A DNA stretch of 64,000 nt from Cupriavidus pauculus (lineage in GTDB: Bacteria > Pseudomonadota > Gammaproteobacteria > Burkholderiales > Burkholderiaceae): contig NZ_BPUO01000001.1 of assembly GCF_022179805.1 (NCBI RefSeq), positions 372,001 through 436,000 of the forward strand, written 5' to 3'. The number at the start of each line of letters is the position of its first letter. Position 1 is the first letter of the stretch. The notes below the pieces were generated by a model. It did not search any database, was not told the DNA's origin, and saw nothing but the letters and a program-made list of their open reading frames with translations. Positions 34,578 through 42,648 of the stretch are shown piece by piece. The position numbers were made by a program, and so were the translations under genes.

Positions 34578-35456
34578 ATGTCCACCACCGCCAACGCCAA
34601 TCCGTCCCAGCAGGTCAAGTTCGAAGGTAGCGCCCAGTACGTGGCCACCGACGACCTGAAGCTGGCCGTCAACGCCGCGCGCACGCTGCAACGCCCGCTG
34701 CTGATCAAGGGCGAGCCCGGCACCGGCAAGACCATGCTGGCCGAGGAAGTGGCCGCCGCGCTGGGTATGCCGCTGATGCAGTGGCACATCAAGTCCACCA
34801 CCAAGGCCCAGCAGGGCCTGTACGAATACGATGCCGTGTCGCGTCTGCGCGACTCCCAGCTGGGCGACAACCGCGTGCACGACATCAAGAACTACATCGT
34901 CAAGGGCGTGCTCTGGCAGGCGTTCGAGGCCGAGCAGCCCGTGGTGCTGCTGATCGACGAAATCGACAAGGCCGACATCGAATTCCCGAACGACCTGCTG
35001 CGCGAACTGGACCGCATGGAGTTCTACGTCTACGAGACGCGCGAACTGATCAAGGCCCGGCACCGCCCGCTGGTGATCATCACGTCGAACAACGAAAAGG
35101 AACTGCCCGACGCCTTCCTGCGCCGCTGCTTCTTCCACTACATCAAGTTTCCCGATGCGGAAACGATGCAGCAGATCGTTGACGTGCACTATCCCGGCAT
35201 CAAGCGCGAACTGGTGGCCGCGGCACTGGAAGCGTTCTACGAGATGCGCAACCTGCCCGGCCTGAAGAAGAAGCCGAGCACGTCGGAACTGATCGACTGG
35301 CTCAAGCTGCTGATGGCCGAGGATATTCCGGCCGAGGCGCTGCGCAGCCCCGACCGCAAGGCCGCGATTCCGCCGCTGCACGGCGCGCTGCTCAAGAACG
35401 AACAGGACGTGCACCTGTTCGAGCGCCTGGTGTTCATGAACCGCGCCAACCGCTGA
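34578..35456 (+). CDS. MoxR-type AAA+ ATPase (CoxD-like)
   Basis: A 292-residue AAA+ ATPase with Walker A GEPGTGKT (residues 45-52), Walker B VVLLIDEIDKAD, sensor-1 ITSNNEKEL and an arginine-finger region DAFLRRCFF. The C-terminal lid follows. MoxR ATPases work with von Willebrand factor A proteins as chaperone-like assemblers of metal enzymes. CoxD with CoxE in carbon monoxide dehydrogenase maturation is the closest known parallel. The VWA partner is encoded two genes downstream, with a GNAT gene in between; no CO dehydrogenase genes are visible, so the client is unknown. Confidence 0.88.
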   Translation: MSTTANANPSQQVKFEGSAQYVATDDLKLAVNAARTLQRPLLIKGEPGTGKTMLAEEVAAALGMPLMQWHIKSTTKAQQGLYEYDAVSRLRDSQLGDNRVHDIKNYIVKGVLWQAFEAEQPVVLLIDEIDKADIEFPNDLLRELDRMEFYVYETRELIKARHRPLVIITSNNEKELPDAFLRRCFFHYIKFPDAETMQQIVDVHYPGIKRELVAAALEAFYEMRNLPGLKKKPSTSELIDWLKLLMAEDIPAEALRSPDRKAAIPPLHGALLKNEQDVHLFERLVFMNRANR

Positions 35457-35473
35457 TCCACGGGGCTCAACCG

Positions 35474-36067
35474 ATGACGAAGTTCGTCCAGCCGGTCACA
35501 CTGACCGGCCAACACGCCGCGCTGGTACCGCTGTCGATGGAGCATGCCGCCGGGCTGCGCGAGGCCGCGGCCGATGGCGACCTGCACCGCCTCTGGTACA
35601 CCAGCGTGCCGGCCCCCGACGCCATCGAAGCCGAGATCGAGCGTCGCCTGGGCCTGCAGGCGCAGGATTCGATGCAACCGTTCACGGTGCTCGATGCCGA
35701 CGGCCGCGTGGCCGGCATGACCACCTACATGAACATCGACGGCAAGAACCGTCGCGTAGAGATCGGCTCGACGTGGTACGCCCAGCGCGTGCAACGCACG
35801 GCGCTGAACACCGAATGCAAGCTGATGCTGCTGCGCCATGCGTTCGAGACGCTCGACTGCATCGCCGTGGAATTCCGGACGCACTGGATGAACCACCAGA
35901 GCCGCGCGGCCATCGCGCGCCTTGGCGCCAAGCAGGACGGCGTGCTGCGCAACCATCAGCGCATGCCCGACGGATCGTTCCGCGACACGGTGGTGTTCTC
36001 GATCATCGCCAGCGAATGGCCAACGGTGCGCGCGCACCTGCAATTCCAGCTCGAACGTCCGCGTTGA
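35474..36067 (+). CDS. GNAT family N-acetyltransferase (RimJ/RimL-like)
   Basis: A 197-residue acetyltransferase of the GNAT fold. It has VEIGSTWYAQRVQRTALNTECKLMLLRHAFE around the acetyl-CoA site, then a conserved NHQSRAAIARLGAKQDGVLRNH helix-strand typical of the RimJ/RimL and self-acetylating branch. It probably modifies a protein N-terminus or a small amine; the substrate is not predictable. It lies between the MoxR ATPase (17 bases upstream) and its VWA partner (13 bases downstream) on the same strand. It therefore appears to be part of that operon, an unusual insertion in an otherwise common gene pair. Confidence 0.87.
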   Translation: MTKFVQPVTLTGQHAALVPLSMEHAAGLREAAADGDLHRLWYTSVPAPDAIEAEIERRLGLQAQDSMQPFTVLDADGRVAGMTTYMNIDGKNRRVEIGSTWYAQRVQRTALNTECKLMLLRHAFETLDCIAVEFRTHWMNHQSRAAIARLGAKQDGVLRNHQRMPDGSFRDTVVFSIIASEWPTVRAHLQFQLERPR

Positions 36068-36080
36068 TCGGAGCCAAGCC

Positions 36081-37256
36081 ATGCTGATCGACTTTTTCTT
36101 CTCGCTGCGCCACGCCAAGCTGCCGGTATCGGTCAAGGAATACCTGACGATGCTCGAAGCGCTGCGCGCGCAGGTCATTACGCCGTCGATCGACGAGTTC
36201 TACTACCTGTCCCGCATGACGCTGGTCAAGGACGAGAAGCACTTCGACAAGTTCGACCAGACCTTTGCCGCGTACTTCAAGGGCATCGAGAGTCTGGTGG
36301 ACTGGAAGAGCGACATCCCGCTGGACTGGCTGCAGAAGACGCTGGAGCGCGAGCTGTCGGCAGAGGAAAAGGCCAAGATAGAGGCCATGGGCGGGTTGGA
36401 CAAGCTCATGGAGCGCCTGAAGCAACTGCTGGAAGAGCAGAAGGAAAAGCACGAAGGCGGCAACAAGTGGATCGGCACGGGCGGCACGTCGCCGTTCGGG
36501 CACGGCGGCTACAACCCCGAGGGCATCCGCATCGGCGGACCGTCCAAGGGCAACCGCACCGCGATTAAGGTCTGGGAGGCGCGCGCCTACAAGGACTACG
36601 ACGACCAGGTGGAACTGGGCACGCGCAACATCAAGGTGGCGCTGCGCCGCCTGCGCCGGTTTGCGCGCGAAGGCGCCGACACCGAACTCGATCTCGACGA
36701 CACCATCCATTCCACGGCGGCCAACGCCGGCATGCTCGACATCAAGCTGCGGCCCGAGCGCCACAACAAGGTCAAGGTGCTGATGCTGATGGATGTGGGC
36801 GGATCGATGGACGACCACATCAAGCGCGTGGAAGAACTGTTCTCGGCCGCCAAGACCGAGTTCAAGCACCTGGAGTATTACTACTTCCACAACTGCCTGT
36901 ACGACCACGTGTGGAAGAACAACCGCCGGCGCCATGCGGAGAAGATCGCCACGTGGGACCTGATGCACAAGTACACGCCGGACTACAAGGTGATCTTTGT
37001 CGGCGACGCGACGATGAGCCCGTACGAGATCCTGCAGCCGGGCGGGTCGGTCGAGTACAACAATGCCGAGGCGGGCGCGGTCTGGCTCAATCGCATGATC
37101 GATCAGTTTCCGCGCTTCGTCTGGCTCAATCCCGAGCCCGAGGGCCTGTGGCAATACCGCCAGTCCATCACGGTGATCAACCAGATCATGAAGAACCGCA
37201 TGTATCCGGTGACGCTGGCAGGGCTGGAAGAAGCGATGAAGGTGCTGACGAAGTAA
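36081..37256 (+). CDS. CoxE-like protein with von Willebrand factor A domain
   Basis: A 391-residue cytoplasmic protein. The N-terminal ~120 residues are helical, ending in a charged MERLKQLLEEQKEKHEGG. A Gly-rich linker follows, and the VWA-like domain starts near residue 230. The metal site reads DVGGS (Asp238, Gly240, Ser242), so the first serine of the canonical DxSxS is glycine, as I recall for some CoxE-type proteins. It is the presumed partner of the MoxR ATPase. The start is ATG 36081, eight bases after GGAG; the longer frame overlaps the acetyltransferase. It converges with a LysR gene 24 bases away. Confidence 0.85.
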   Translation: MLIDFFFSLRHAKLPVSVKEYLTMLEALRAQVITPSIDEFYYLSRMTLVKDEKHFDKFDQTFAAYFKGIESLVDWKSDIPLDWLQKTLERELSAEEKAKIEAMGGLDKLMERLKQLLEEQKEKHEGGNKWIGTGGTSPFGHGGYNPEGIRIGGPSKGNRTAIKVWEARAYKDYDDQVELGTRNIKVALRRLRRFAREGADTELDLDDTIHSTAANAGMLDIKLRPERHNKVKVLMLMDVGGSMDDHIKRVEELFSAAKTEFKHLEYYYFHNCLYDHVWKNNRRRHAEKIATWDLMHKYTPDYKVIFVGDATMSPYEILQPGGSVEYNNAEAGAVWLNRMIDQFPRFVWLNPEPEGLWQYRQSITVINQIMKNRMYPVTLAGLEEAMKVLTK

Positions 37257-37280
37257 GTTGCCGGGAAGGCATCGCCGGTA

Positions 37281-38183
37281 TCAGGCAACCACGTCGACGC
37301 CTTCCATGAGCCACTGCCGGAACGTCAGCAACGCCGGCAAGTGGGCCTTCTGCTCCGGGTAGCACAGGTAGTAGCCCTTGCGCGCCAGCACCCGCGCCGG
37401 ATGCGCCACGATCAACGACCCCGTGGCCAGTTCCTCCTCGATCAGGCAGCGCGGGATCAACGCGATGCCCAGCCCCGAGACCGCCGCCTGCGTCAGCAGC
37501 GTGAACTGGTCGAAGCGCGCCCCGCTCCACGCCTTTTTCGTCGAGATGCCCAGTGCGGACAACCAGTCCGGCCACGCCTCGGGCACGGTCGTATGGTGCA
37601 GCAGCGGGTATTTCATCAACGCGGCGGGCGTCCGCGCCACGCCGTCGGGCTCGTGCACGAGCAGGCCGGGCCGGCACACCGGCAACACCTCGCGGCCAGT
37701 CATGTAGTCGGCCAGGCTGCCGGGCCAGACGCCGTCGCCAAAGCGGATCGCCGCGTCCAGGTCGGGCTGGGAAAAATCATAGCCCTGCGCATGCGGTACG
37801 AATTCGAGCGTGACTTCGGGATGCCTGGCAAAGAACTGCGGTAGCCGAGGGATCAGCCATTTCGCACCGAGCGTGGGCATGCTGGCGAGATGCAGGATGC
37901 CGCCGCGCCCCTGCTTGGCAATCAACTCGACGCTGGCCGCCTCGATCTCGGTCAGGCTGGGCCGGATACGTTCCAGGTAGCGTGACCCGGCCTCGGTCAG
38001 CAGCAGCCGCTGCCGCACACGCTCGAACAGTTCGACGCCCAGGAATGACTCCAGACTGCGTACCTGCTTGCTGACCGCGCCCTGCGTCACGTGCAGTTCG
38101 CGCGCTGCCACCGTGAAGCTGCTATGCCGCGCGGCCGCTTCGAACGCCATTAATTCGGTCATCGACGGACATATGCGCCGCAT
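37281..38183 (-). CDS. LysR-type transcriptional regulator
   Basis: A 300-residue LysR regulator. The winged HTH is at residues about 6-65 (MTELMAFEAAARHSSFTVAARELHVTQGAVSKQVRSLE, typical of the family, GcvA/AmpR-like branch). A periplasmic-binding-protein-like effector domain follows to the end. It is divergent from the Bug protein and N-formylglutamate amidohydrolase operon with a 175-base intergenic region, and so probably regulates it together with itself. No clear T-N11-A operator was picked out there. The ligand might be the substrate carried by the Bug protein; this is inference from arrangement only. Confidence 0.9.
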   Translation of the reverse strand: MRRICPSMTELMAFEAAARHSSFTVAARELHVTQGAVSKQVRSLESFLGVELFERVRQRLLLTEAGSRYLERIRPSLTEIEAASVELIAKQGRGGILHLASMPTLGAKWLIPRLPQFFARHPEVTLEFVPHAQGYDFSQPDLDAAIRFGDGVWPGSLADYMTGREVLPVCRPGLLVHEPDGVARTPAALMKYPLLHHTTVPEAWPDWLSALGISTKKAWSGARFDQFTLLTQAAVSGLGIALIPRCLIEEELATGSLIVAHPARVLARKGYYLCYPEQKAHLPALLTFRQWLMEGVDVVA

Positions 38184-38358
38184 GAACCACCCCTTACTTC
38201 AATACCAAATGGAATGAGCTAGGGATTTTAAATCGTTTGCTCCGAAGTTGCATTGGCGCGCAGAATCGGGAAGCACAATTTTTTGCATTGCCCTCGATCA
38301 GGTCCGCAGAGACCGGCTCTCCTCTCCTTTCTATTACCTTTCGACCGGAATCCCCTCG

Positions 38359-39345
38359 ATGCAACGCCGTCCCCTGCTCAAGATCCTGGCTACCGCCACC
38401 GCCTTTGCCGCTGCCGGCCTGACCCTGCCCGCCTTTGCCCAGGGCACGTACCCGACCAAGCCGATCACGCTCGTCGTGCCGTTCCCGGCCGGCGGCACCA
38501 CCGATATCGTCGCGCGCATCGTCGCCGACAAGCTGGGCCAGCAACTGGGCCAGGCCGTGGTGGTAGATAACCGCGGCGGCGCCGGCGGCAGCATCGGCAC
38601 CGGCTACCTGGCCAAGGCCGCGCCGGACGGCTACACGCTGGGCATTGCCACCGCCTCGACGCACGGCATCAACCCGGCCGTGTACCCGCGCCTGCAATAC
38701 GACGCCACCAAGGACTTCACGACCATCACGAACCTGGCCTCGGTGCCCAACGTGATGAGCATCAACCCGAACGTGAAGGCCACCGACATGAAGTCGTTCA
38801 TCGCACTGGCCAAGTCGGAGCCGAACAAGCTGGCCTACGGCTCGGCCGGCAACGGCAGCGTGTCGCACATGATGGGCGAGCTGTTCAAGATGAGCAGCAA
38901 GACCGAACTGCTGCACGTGCCGTACAAGGGCGTGGGCCCGGCGCTGAACGACGCGCTGGCCGGCCAGGTACAGATCCTGTTCGACAACCTGCCGTCGTCG
39001 CTGCCGTTCATCGAAGGCGGCAAGCTGCGCGCCCTGGCCGTGGCCGCCCCCAAGCGTGTGGCCGCCCTGCCGAACGTGCCGACGTTTGCCGAACTGGGCC
39101 TGCCCGAAGTGAACGACGCCGCCTGGTTTGGCCTGATCGCCCCGGCCAAGCTGCCGGCCGACATCCAGGCCAAGCTGAACGCCGCCGCCATCAAGGTGCT
39201 GGCCCTGCCCGATGTGAAGGCCAAGCTGGAAAAGCTGGGCGCCACGCCGGTTGGCGATACGCCGCAGCACTTCGCGCAGCAGATCGCGACCGAAGTGGCC
39301 AAGAACAAGAAGGTGGCCGCTGCCGCCAAGATCTCCCTGGATTAA
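38359..39345 (+). CDS. Bug-family tripartite tricarboxylate transporter substrate-binding protein
   Basis: A 328-residue periplasmic binding protein of the Bug/TctC family, hugely expanded in Burkholderiales. A Sec signal (residues 1-25, ending LPAFAQG) is followed by the family hallmarks YPTKPITLVVPFPAGGTTDIVAR, QAVVVDNRGGAGG and LLHVPYKGVGPALNDALAGQV. These proteins bind carboxylates or amides, but the membrane partners TctA/TctB are not nearby, as is usual for orphan Bugs. The start is ATG 38359; a 37-codon upstream extension lacks signal character. The N-formylglutamate amidohydrolase gene follows 18 bases later, so the ligand could be an N-acyl amino acid or dicarboxylate. Confidence 0.92.
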   Translation: MQRRPLLKILATATAFAAAGLTLPAFAQGTYPTKPITLVVPFPAGGTTDIVARIVADKLGQQLGQAVVVDNRGGAGGSIGTGYLAKAAPDGYTLGIATASTHGINPAVYPRLQYDATKDFTTITNLASVPNVMSINPNVKATDMKSFIALAKSEPNKLAYGSAGNGSVSHMMGELFKMSSKTELLHVPYKGVGPALNDALAGQVQILFDNLPSSLPFIEGGKLRALAVAAPKRVAALPNVPTFAELGLPEVNDAAWFGLIAPAKLPADIQAKLNAAAIKVLALPDVKAKLEKLGATPVGDTPQHFAQQIATEVAKNKKVAAAAKISLD

Positions 39346-39363
39346 TCCTCACCGGCAGTTCGA

Positions 39364-40236
39364 ATGACCGAAGCAGAACGAAAGACCGCGGACCGCCCGT
39401 ACTTCCTGCAGATGCCGGAAGGCGCGAGCGGACCGCTGTTTCTTGACTCCCCGCACAGCTGCACCACGTATCCGGCCGATTTCCACTACGCCGGCAACCT
39501 GCCCCTGCCGCTGCTGCGGCAGGCGGAAGACACGTTCGTCGACCAGCTCTACGCCGACGCCCCGAGCCGCGGCATCCCGCTGCTGGCCGCGGGGTTTCCG
39601 CGCAGCTACCTGGACGCCAACCGTGGCCTGGAGGAAATCGACGAGGCGCTGCTCGACGCGCCCTGGCCTGGCCTGAAGCAGGAGACGTCCAAGACGCGCC
39701 TGGGCAAGGGCCTGGTCTGGCGCGTGCTGGACACCGGCGAGCCGATCTACGATCGCAAGCTGAGCGTGGCGGAGCTGCAGGCACGTATCGACAACTACTA
39801 CCTGCCGTACTACGCGCAGCTGCAGAAGTTGTCGGACGAGGCCGTGGCGCGGCATGGCAACGTGTTCCACATCAACTGCCACTCGATGCCGAGCGAGGCC
39901 GCGAAGTTCGCGACCGAGCATCCGGGCCTGCAGCATCCGGACTTCGTGGTCGGCGACCGTGACGGCACCACGTGCGACACGCGCTTTACCGATCGCGTGG
40001 AGGCGGTGCTCAAGGAAATGGGCTACGACGTGTGGCGCAACCACCCGTACAAGGGCGTGGAAATCGTGCGCGTGGTGGGTCAGCCGCAAGCCAACCGCCA
40101 CAGCCTGCAGCTCGAGGTCAATCGCAAGCTGTACATGGACGAAGTGGGCCTGGTCCACACGGCCGGCTTCGACAAGCTCAAGCGCGATCTCAACGCGCTG
40201 ATGGACGAACTGCTGCGTTTCGCCCGCACGTTCTGA
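39364..40236 (+). CDS. N-formylglutamate amidohydrolase
   Basis: A 290-residue zinc hydrolase of the N-formylglutamate deformylase family (HutG-like). Landmarks are LFLDSPHSC near the start with a candidate His ligand, FPRSYLDANRGLEEID with candidate acid ligands, HINCHSMPSEA, the later DGTTCDTRFTD, and a C-terminal QLEVNRKLYMDE. The classical role is releasing formate from N-formylglutamate in histidine degradation, but no hut genes are visible. It is encoded 18 bases after a Bug binding protein and downstream of a divergent LysR, suggesting a small uptake-and-hydrolysis operon for an N-acylated acidic amino acid. Confidence 0.87.
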   Translation: MTEAERKTADRPYFLQMPEGASGPLFLDSPHSCTTYPADFHYAGNLPLPLLRQAEDTFVDQLYADAPSRGIPLLAAGFPRSYLDANRGLEEIDEALLDAPWPGLKQETSKTRLGKGLVWRVLDTGEPIYDRKLSVAELQARIDNYYLPYYAQLQKLSDEAVARHGNVFHINCHSMPSEAAKFATEHPGLQHPDFVVGDRDGTTCDTRFTDRVEAVLKEMGYDVWRNHPYKGVEIVRVVGQPQANRHSLQLEVNRKLYMDEVGLVHTAGFDKLKRDLNALMDELLRFARTF

Positions 40237-40486
40237 CGTCCACCCAGGCGGGCGCCGCAACGGCGTCCGCCCACTCGGGACACGCTGCATGCGTCTCTCG
40301 GGGTTCCCCTCAGTACACGATTCGCGGGACATCTGTTACTACGCGCATGTAATCGCGGCCGATGCGTGCAAGTTGTAAGCAGTTAGAACGAAGGGTAACA
40401 AGATTTAGGAACTTCGCCGGCGGGCTTTCCTCTATCATGGCAATCCTTCGCCAACCCTCCTTGCTTTCCCAAGCAAAGACGATCCC

Positions 40487-41242
40487 GTGATCCGACGAAT
40501 TTCCGAACTGTTCGGCAGCCAGCTTCGCATGCTGACTGCCGCAGTGGCAGGCGCCATCGCGCTGGCCGGCTGCGCTACCGCGCCGACCGACGAGACCGCC
40601 GCCGTGGCCGGCACACCGACCGCCACGCCCGCCGCCGCCACTACCACCACCCCCGCCGTCAAGCCACCTCCCGTCATCAACAAGACGCCGCCGACCACCA
40701 CGGTCACGCTGCCCGACAAGGGACGCGTCAGCCTGGCCGAGTACCGGACCAAGATGCGCGAGCAGTTGATGAAAACGGAGAATGCCACCGCCGACGTGGC
40801 CGATTGCGCCGCCCATGCAAGCTGGGTGGTGCCGCGCTCGGCCACCTACGATGCCCTGAAGATCCCGACCGGCGCACTGTCCGGCGGACAAGCCAGCGAG
40901 GAACGCTGGGAAGGCCGCTTCTCGCCCGGCAAGCAGGCGGTGCCCGTCAGCTCGGTAGTCACGTTCACCGCCACAGCCCACAAGCGCCGTGGCGAGGCCC
41001 AGTGGCAGCCGGTGAAGGTACGCTGCGGCTATAACGACGGCATGATGCTGGCCTACGAACTGCTGGACAGCAACGGCGACACGATCGTCGAGCCGGCCGC
41101 CGCCCCGGCGGTAGCCACCCCGACATCTTCAGCGAAGAAGAAGGGCAAGAGCAGCGCGAAGTCGTCGTCATCGTCGAAGTCGAGCAAATCGACGTCGTCG
41201 ACGAAGAGCAGCACGTCGTCGAAGTCTAAGAAGAAGCAGTAG
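40487..41242 (+). CDS. Lipoprotein with Ser/Lys-rich tail, unknown family
   Basis: A 251-residue protein. The GTG start is followed by a lipoprotein signal ending IALAGC (about residue 28). Next come a Thr/Ala/Pro-rich spacer (to about 75), then a globular part (about 78-200) with VSLAEYRTKMREQLMKTENATADVADC-like helices and paired cysteines, and a conserved-looking CGYNDGMMLAYELLD. The tail (about 213-251) is almost entirely Ser, Lys and Thr. I have only a weak memory of similar BspC-type proteins in Burkholderiaceae and do not assign a function. The basic tail could bind peptidoglycan, DNA or LPS. In-frame ATG 40529 is an alternative start. A 250-base upstream region contains no other gene. 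Confidence 0.65.
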   Translation: MIRRISELFGSQLRMLTAAVAGAIALAGCATAPTDETAAVAGTPTATPAAATTTTPAVKPPPVINKTPPTTTVTLPDKGRVSLAEYRTKMREQLMKTENATADVADCAAHASWVVPRSATYDALKIPTGALSGGQASEERWEGRFSPGKQAVPVSSVVTFTATAHKRRGEAQWQPVKVRCGYNDGMMLAYELLDSNGDTIVEPAAAPAVATPTSSAKKKGKSSAKSSSSSKSSKSTSSTKSSTSSKSKKKQ

Positions 41243-41273
41243 GGATCAGGTTCTCACCCCCTGCTATCGTGCT

Positions 41274-41397
41274 CCCCTCTCCCGCTTGCGGGAGAGGGGT
41301 TGGGGGTGAGGGCCCGGCGGTTCAAATTCCGACCACATCGGCAAGCAGAACCTCGTTGCCCTCACCCCCGCCCCTCTCCCGCGTTGCGGGAGAGGGG
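41274..41397. repeat. Composite palindromic repeat unit 2
   Basis: Two hairpins of the CCCCTCTCCCGC family (41274-41299 and 41371-41397) face each other. They are joined by the inverted pair GGGGGTGAGGGC (from 41302) and GCCCTCACCCCC (from 41358). The ~44-base centre contains GCGGTTCAAA (41317-41326), shared with the element near 49.9 kb. It lies between convergent genes. Confidence 0.85.
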
Positions 41398-41416
41398 AGA
41401 AAAACCAAAGCAAAAG

Positions 41417-41464
41417 CCAAAACCAAAACCAAAACCAAAACCAAAACCAAAACCAAAACCAAAA
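41417..41464. repeat. Tandem hexanucleotide repeat (CCAAAA)8
   Basis: Eight perfect copies of CCAAAA, preceded by degenerate copies (from about 41402), lie directly between palindromic element 2 and the stop of the M14 peptidase gene. Read on the minus strand, downstream of that gene, it is TTTTGG repeated. Confidence 0.95.
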
Positions 41465-41480
41465 CACACAGCCGCCCAAC

Positions 41481-42623
41481 TTACCCCAAATACTCCAGCA
41501 CCGCCTGCAGCATCGCCGTGCCCAGCAACGCGCTCTTGGCGCCGTTCCAGCCCACCGCCTCGTCGGGCAGGTCGGCGTTGTCCTTGAACGGCATTTCCAG
41601 CGTCAGCGCCAGGCAGCCGAACGTATGGCCGATGTACTTCGAGGCCAGCTTCAGCGCGTCGGCGTTGTACTTGCTGGCGGCGTAGCCGTGCACGTCCTGG
41701 AAATCGGGCGTGGCGCGCTTGAACGCTTCAATGAAGCGTGACTGCTGCTCGCGCTGGGCTTCGGTAAAGCCGGGCAGCATCTCGCTGCCGGCCACGAAGT
41801 TGTACGGCAGCGCCTCGTCGCCGTGGATGTCGAAGAACAGGTCCACGCCGGTGCGCTCGATGGCCTGGCGCACGTGGTAGACCTCGGGGCTCGTCTCCGG
41901 GCTCGGCTGCATCCATTCGCGGTTCAGGTTCGCCCCGGCGGCATTGGTACGCAGGTTGCCGCGCGACGAGCCATCGGGGTTCATGTTCGGCACGATATGG
42001 AACACCGCCTGCTCCAGCAGCTTGCGCGCCACCGGATCACCATGCCAGGCGCCCGTGCCGGTCAGGCGCTGCAGCACGCCTTCGCAGAACCATTCGGCCA
42101 TGCTTTCGCCCGGATGCTGGCGCGCGATCATCCAGATGGTCTTCTTGCCCGGGCCGGGCTCGCCGAGCGTCACGCACGTCAGGTCACGCCCGTCCACGGT
42201 GCTGCCCAGGTGCGACAGCCTGGCCAGCGGCGAGCGCTGGCACGTGGCCAGCAGCGACAGGTGCCGCTCGTCGGAATACGGTTCGAAGTACGCGAACCAC
42301 ACGCTGTCGTGCTCGGGCGTGAACTCGACGGTCATCGTGGTGCCGTCGTAGCGCGTCGGCACGCGGAACCAGTGCGCACGGTCGTACGATGCCACCGCGC
42401 GGTAGTCGCGCCAGCCGTCGGGATAGGTGCATTCGCCGGCGTTCAGGAAGCTGAGCCGGCACGCCTGGCCCGCCGCGCCCTGCAGGCGGAAGTGGAACCA
42501 CTGGCGGAAGTCGGCGTGGGAATCGGCGCGGATGCGCAGGCGGATGTCGTCGGCGCGGTCGAGCGACTCAACTTCGATCGCGCCCGAATCGAACAGCGCG
42601 GAGATATGCAGTGCAGAGGTCAT
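41481..42623 (-). CDS. M14-type zinc carboxypeptidase (cytosolic carboxypeptidase-like)
   Basis: A 380-residue metallopeptidase. An N-terminal beta-sandwich (about 1-125) resembles that preceding the catalytic domain in cytosolic carboxypeptidases of the AGBL/CCP type. It is followed by the M14 catalytic domain with the zinc motif RQHPGESMAEW (His and Glu) and the third ligand in FDIHGDE. NMNPDGSSRGNLRTNAAGANLNRE carries the substrate-binding Arg/Asn, and LTLEMPFK the catalytic Glu. No signal peptide is present, so it is cytoplasmic. The start is ATG 42623; a 30-codon extension is unlikely. yaaA lies 25 bases upstream on the same strand. Confidence 0.88.
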   Translation of the reverse strand: MTSALHISALFDSGAIEVESLDRADDIRLRIRADSHADFRQWFHFRLQGAAGQACRLSFLNAGECTYPDGWRDYRAVASYDRAHWFRVPTRYDGTTMTVEFTPEHDSVWFAYFEPYSDERHLSLLATCQRSPLARLSHLGSTVDGRDLTCVTLGEPGPGKKTIWMIARQHPGESMAEWFCEGVLQRLTGTGAWHGDPVARKLLEQAVFHIVPNMNPDGSSRGNLRTNAAGANLNREWMQPSPETSPEVYHVRQAIERTGVDLFFDIHGDEALPYNFVAGSEMLPGFTEAQREQQSRFIEAFKRATPDFQDVHGYAASKYNADALKLASKYIGHTFGCLALTLEMPFKDNADLPDEAVGWNGAKSALLGTAMLQAVLEYLG

Positions 42624-42648
42624 GGGGATAGGGTCCTTGGTCTCTGTA

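Noticed and set aside
41402-41464. CCAAAA repeat as a telomere or foreign eukaryotic sequence
   Set aside because: It is short and lies between ordinary bacterial genes; replication slippage is a simpler origin.
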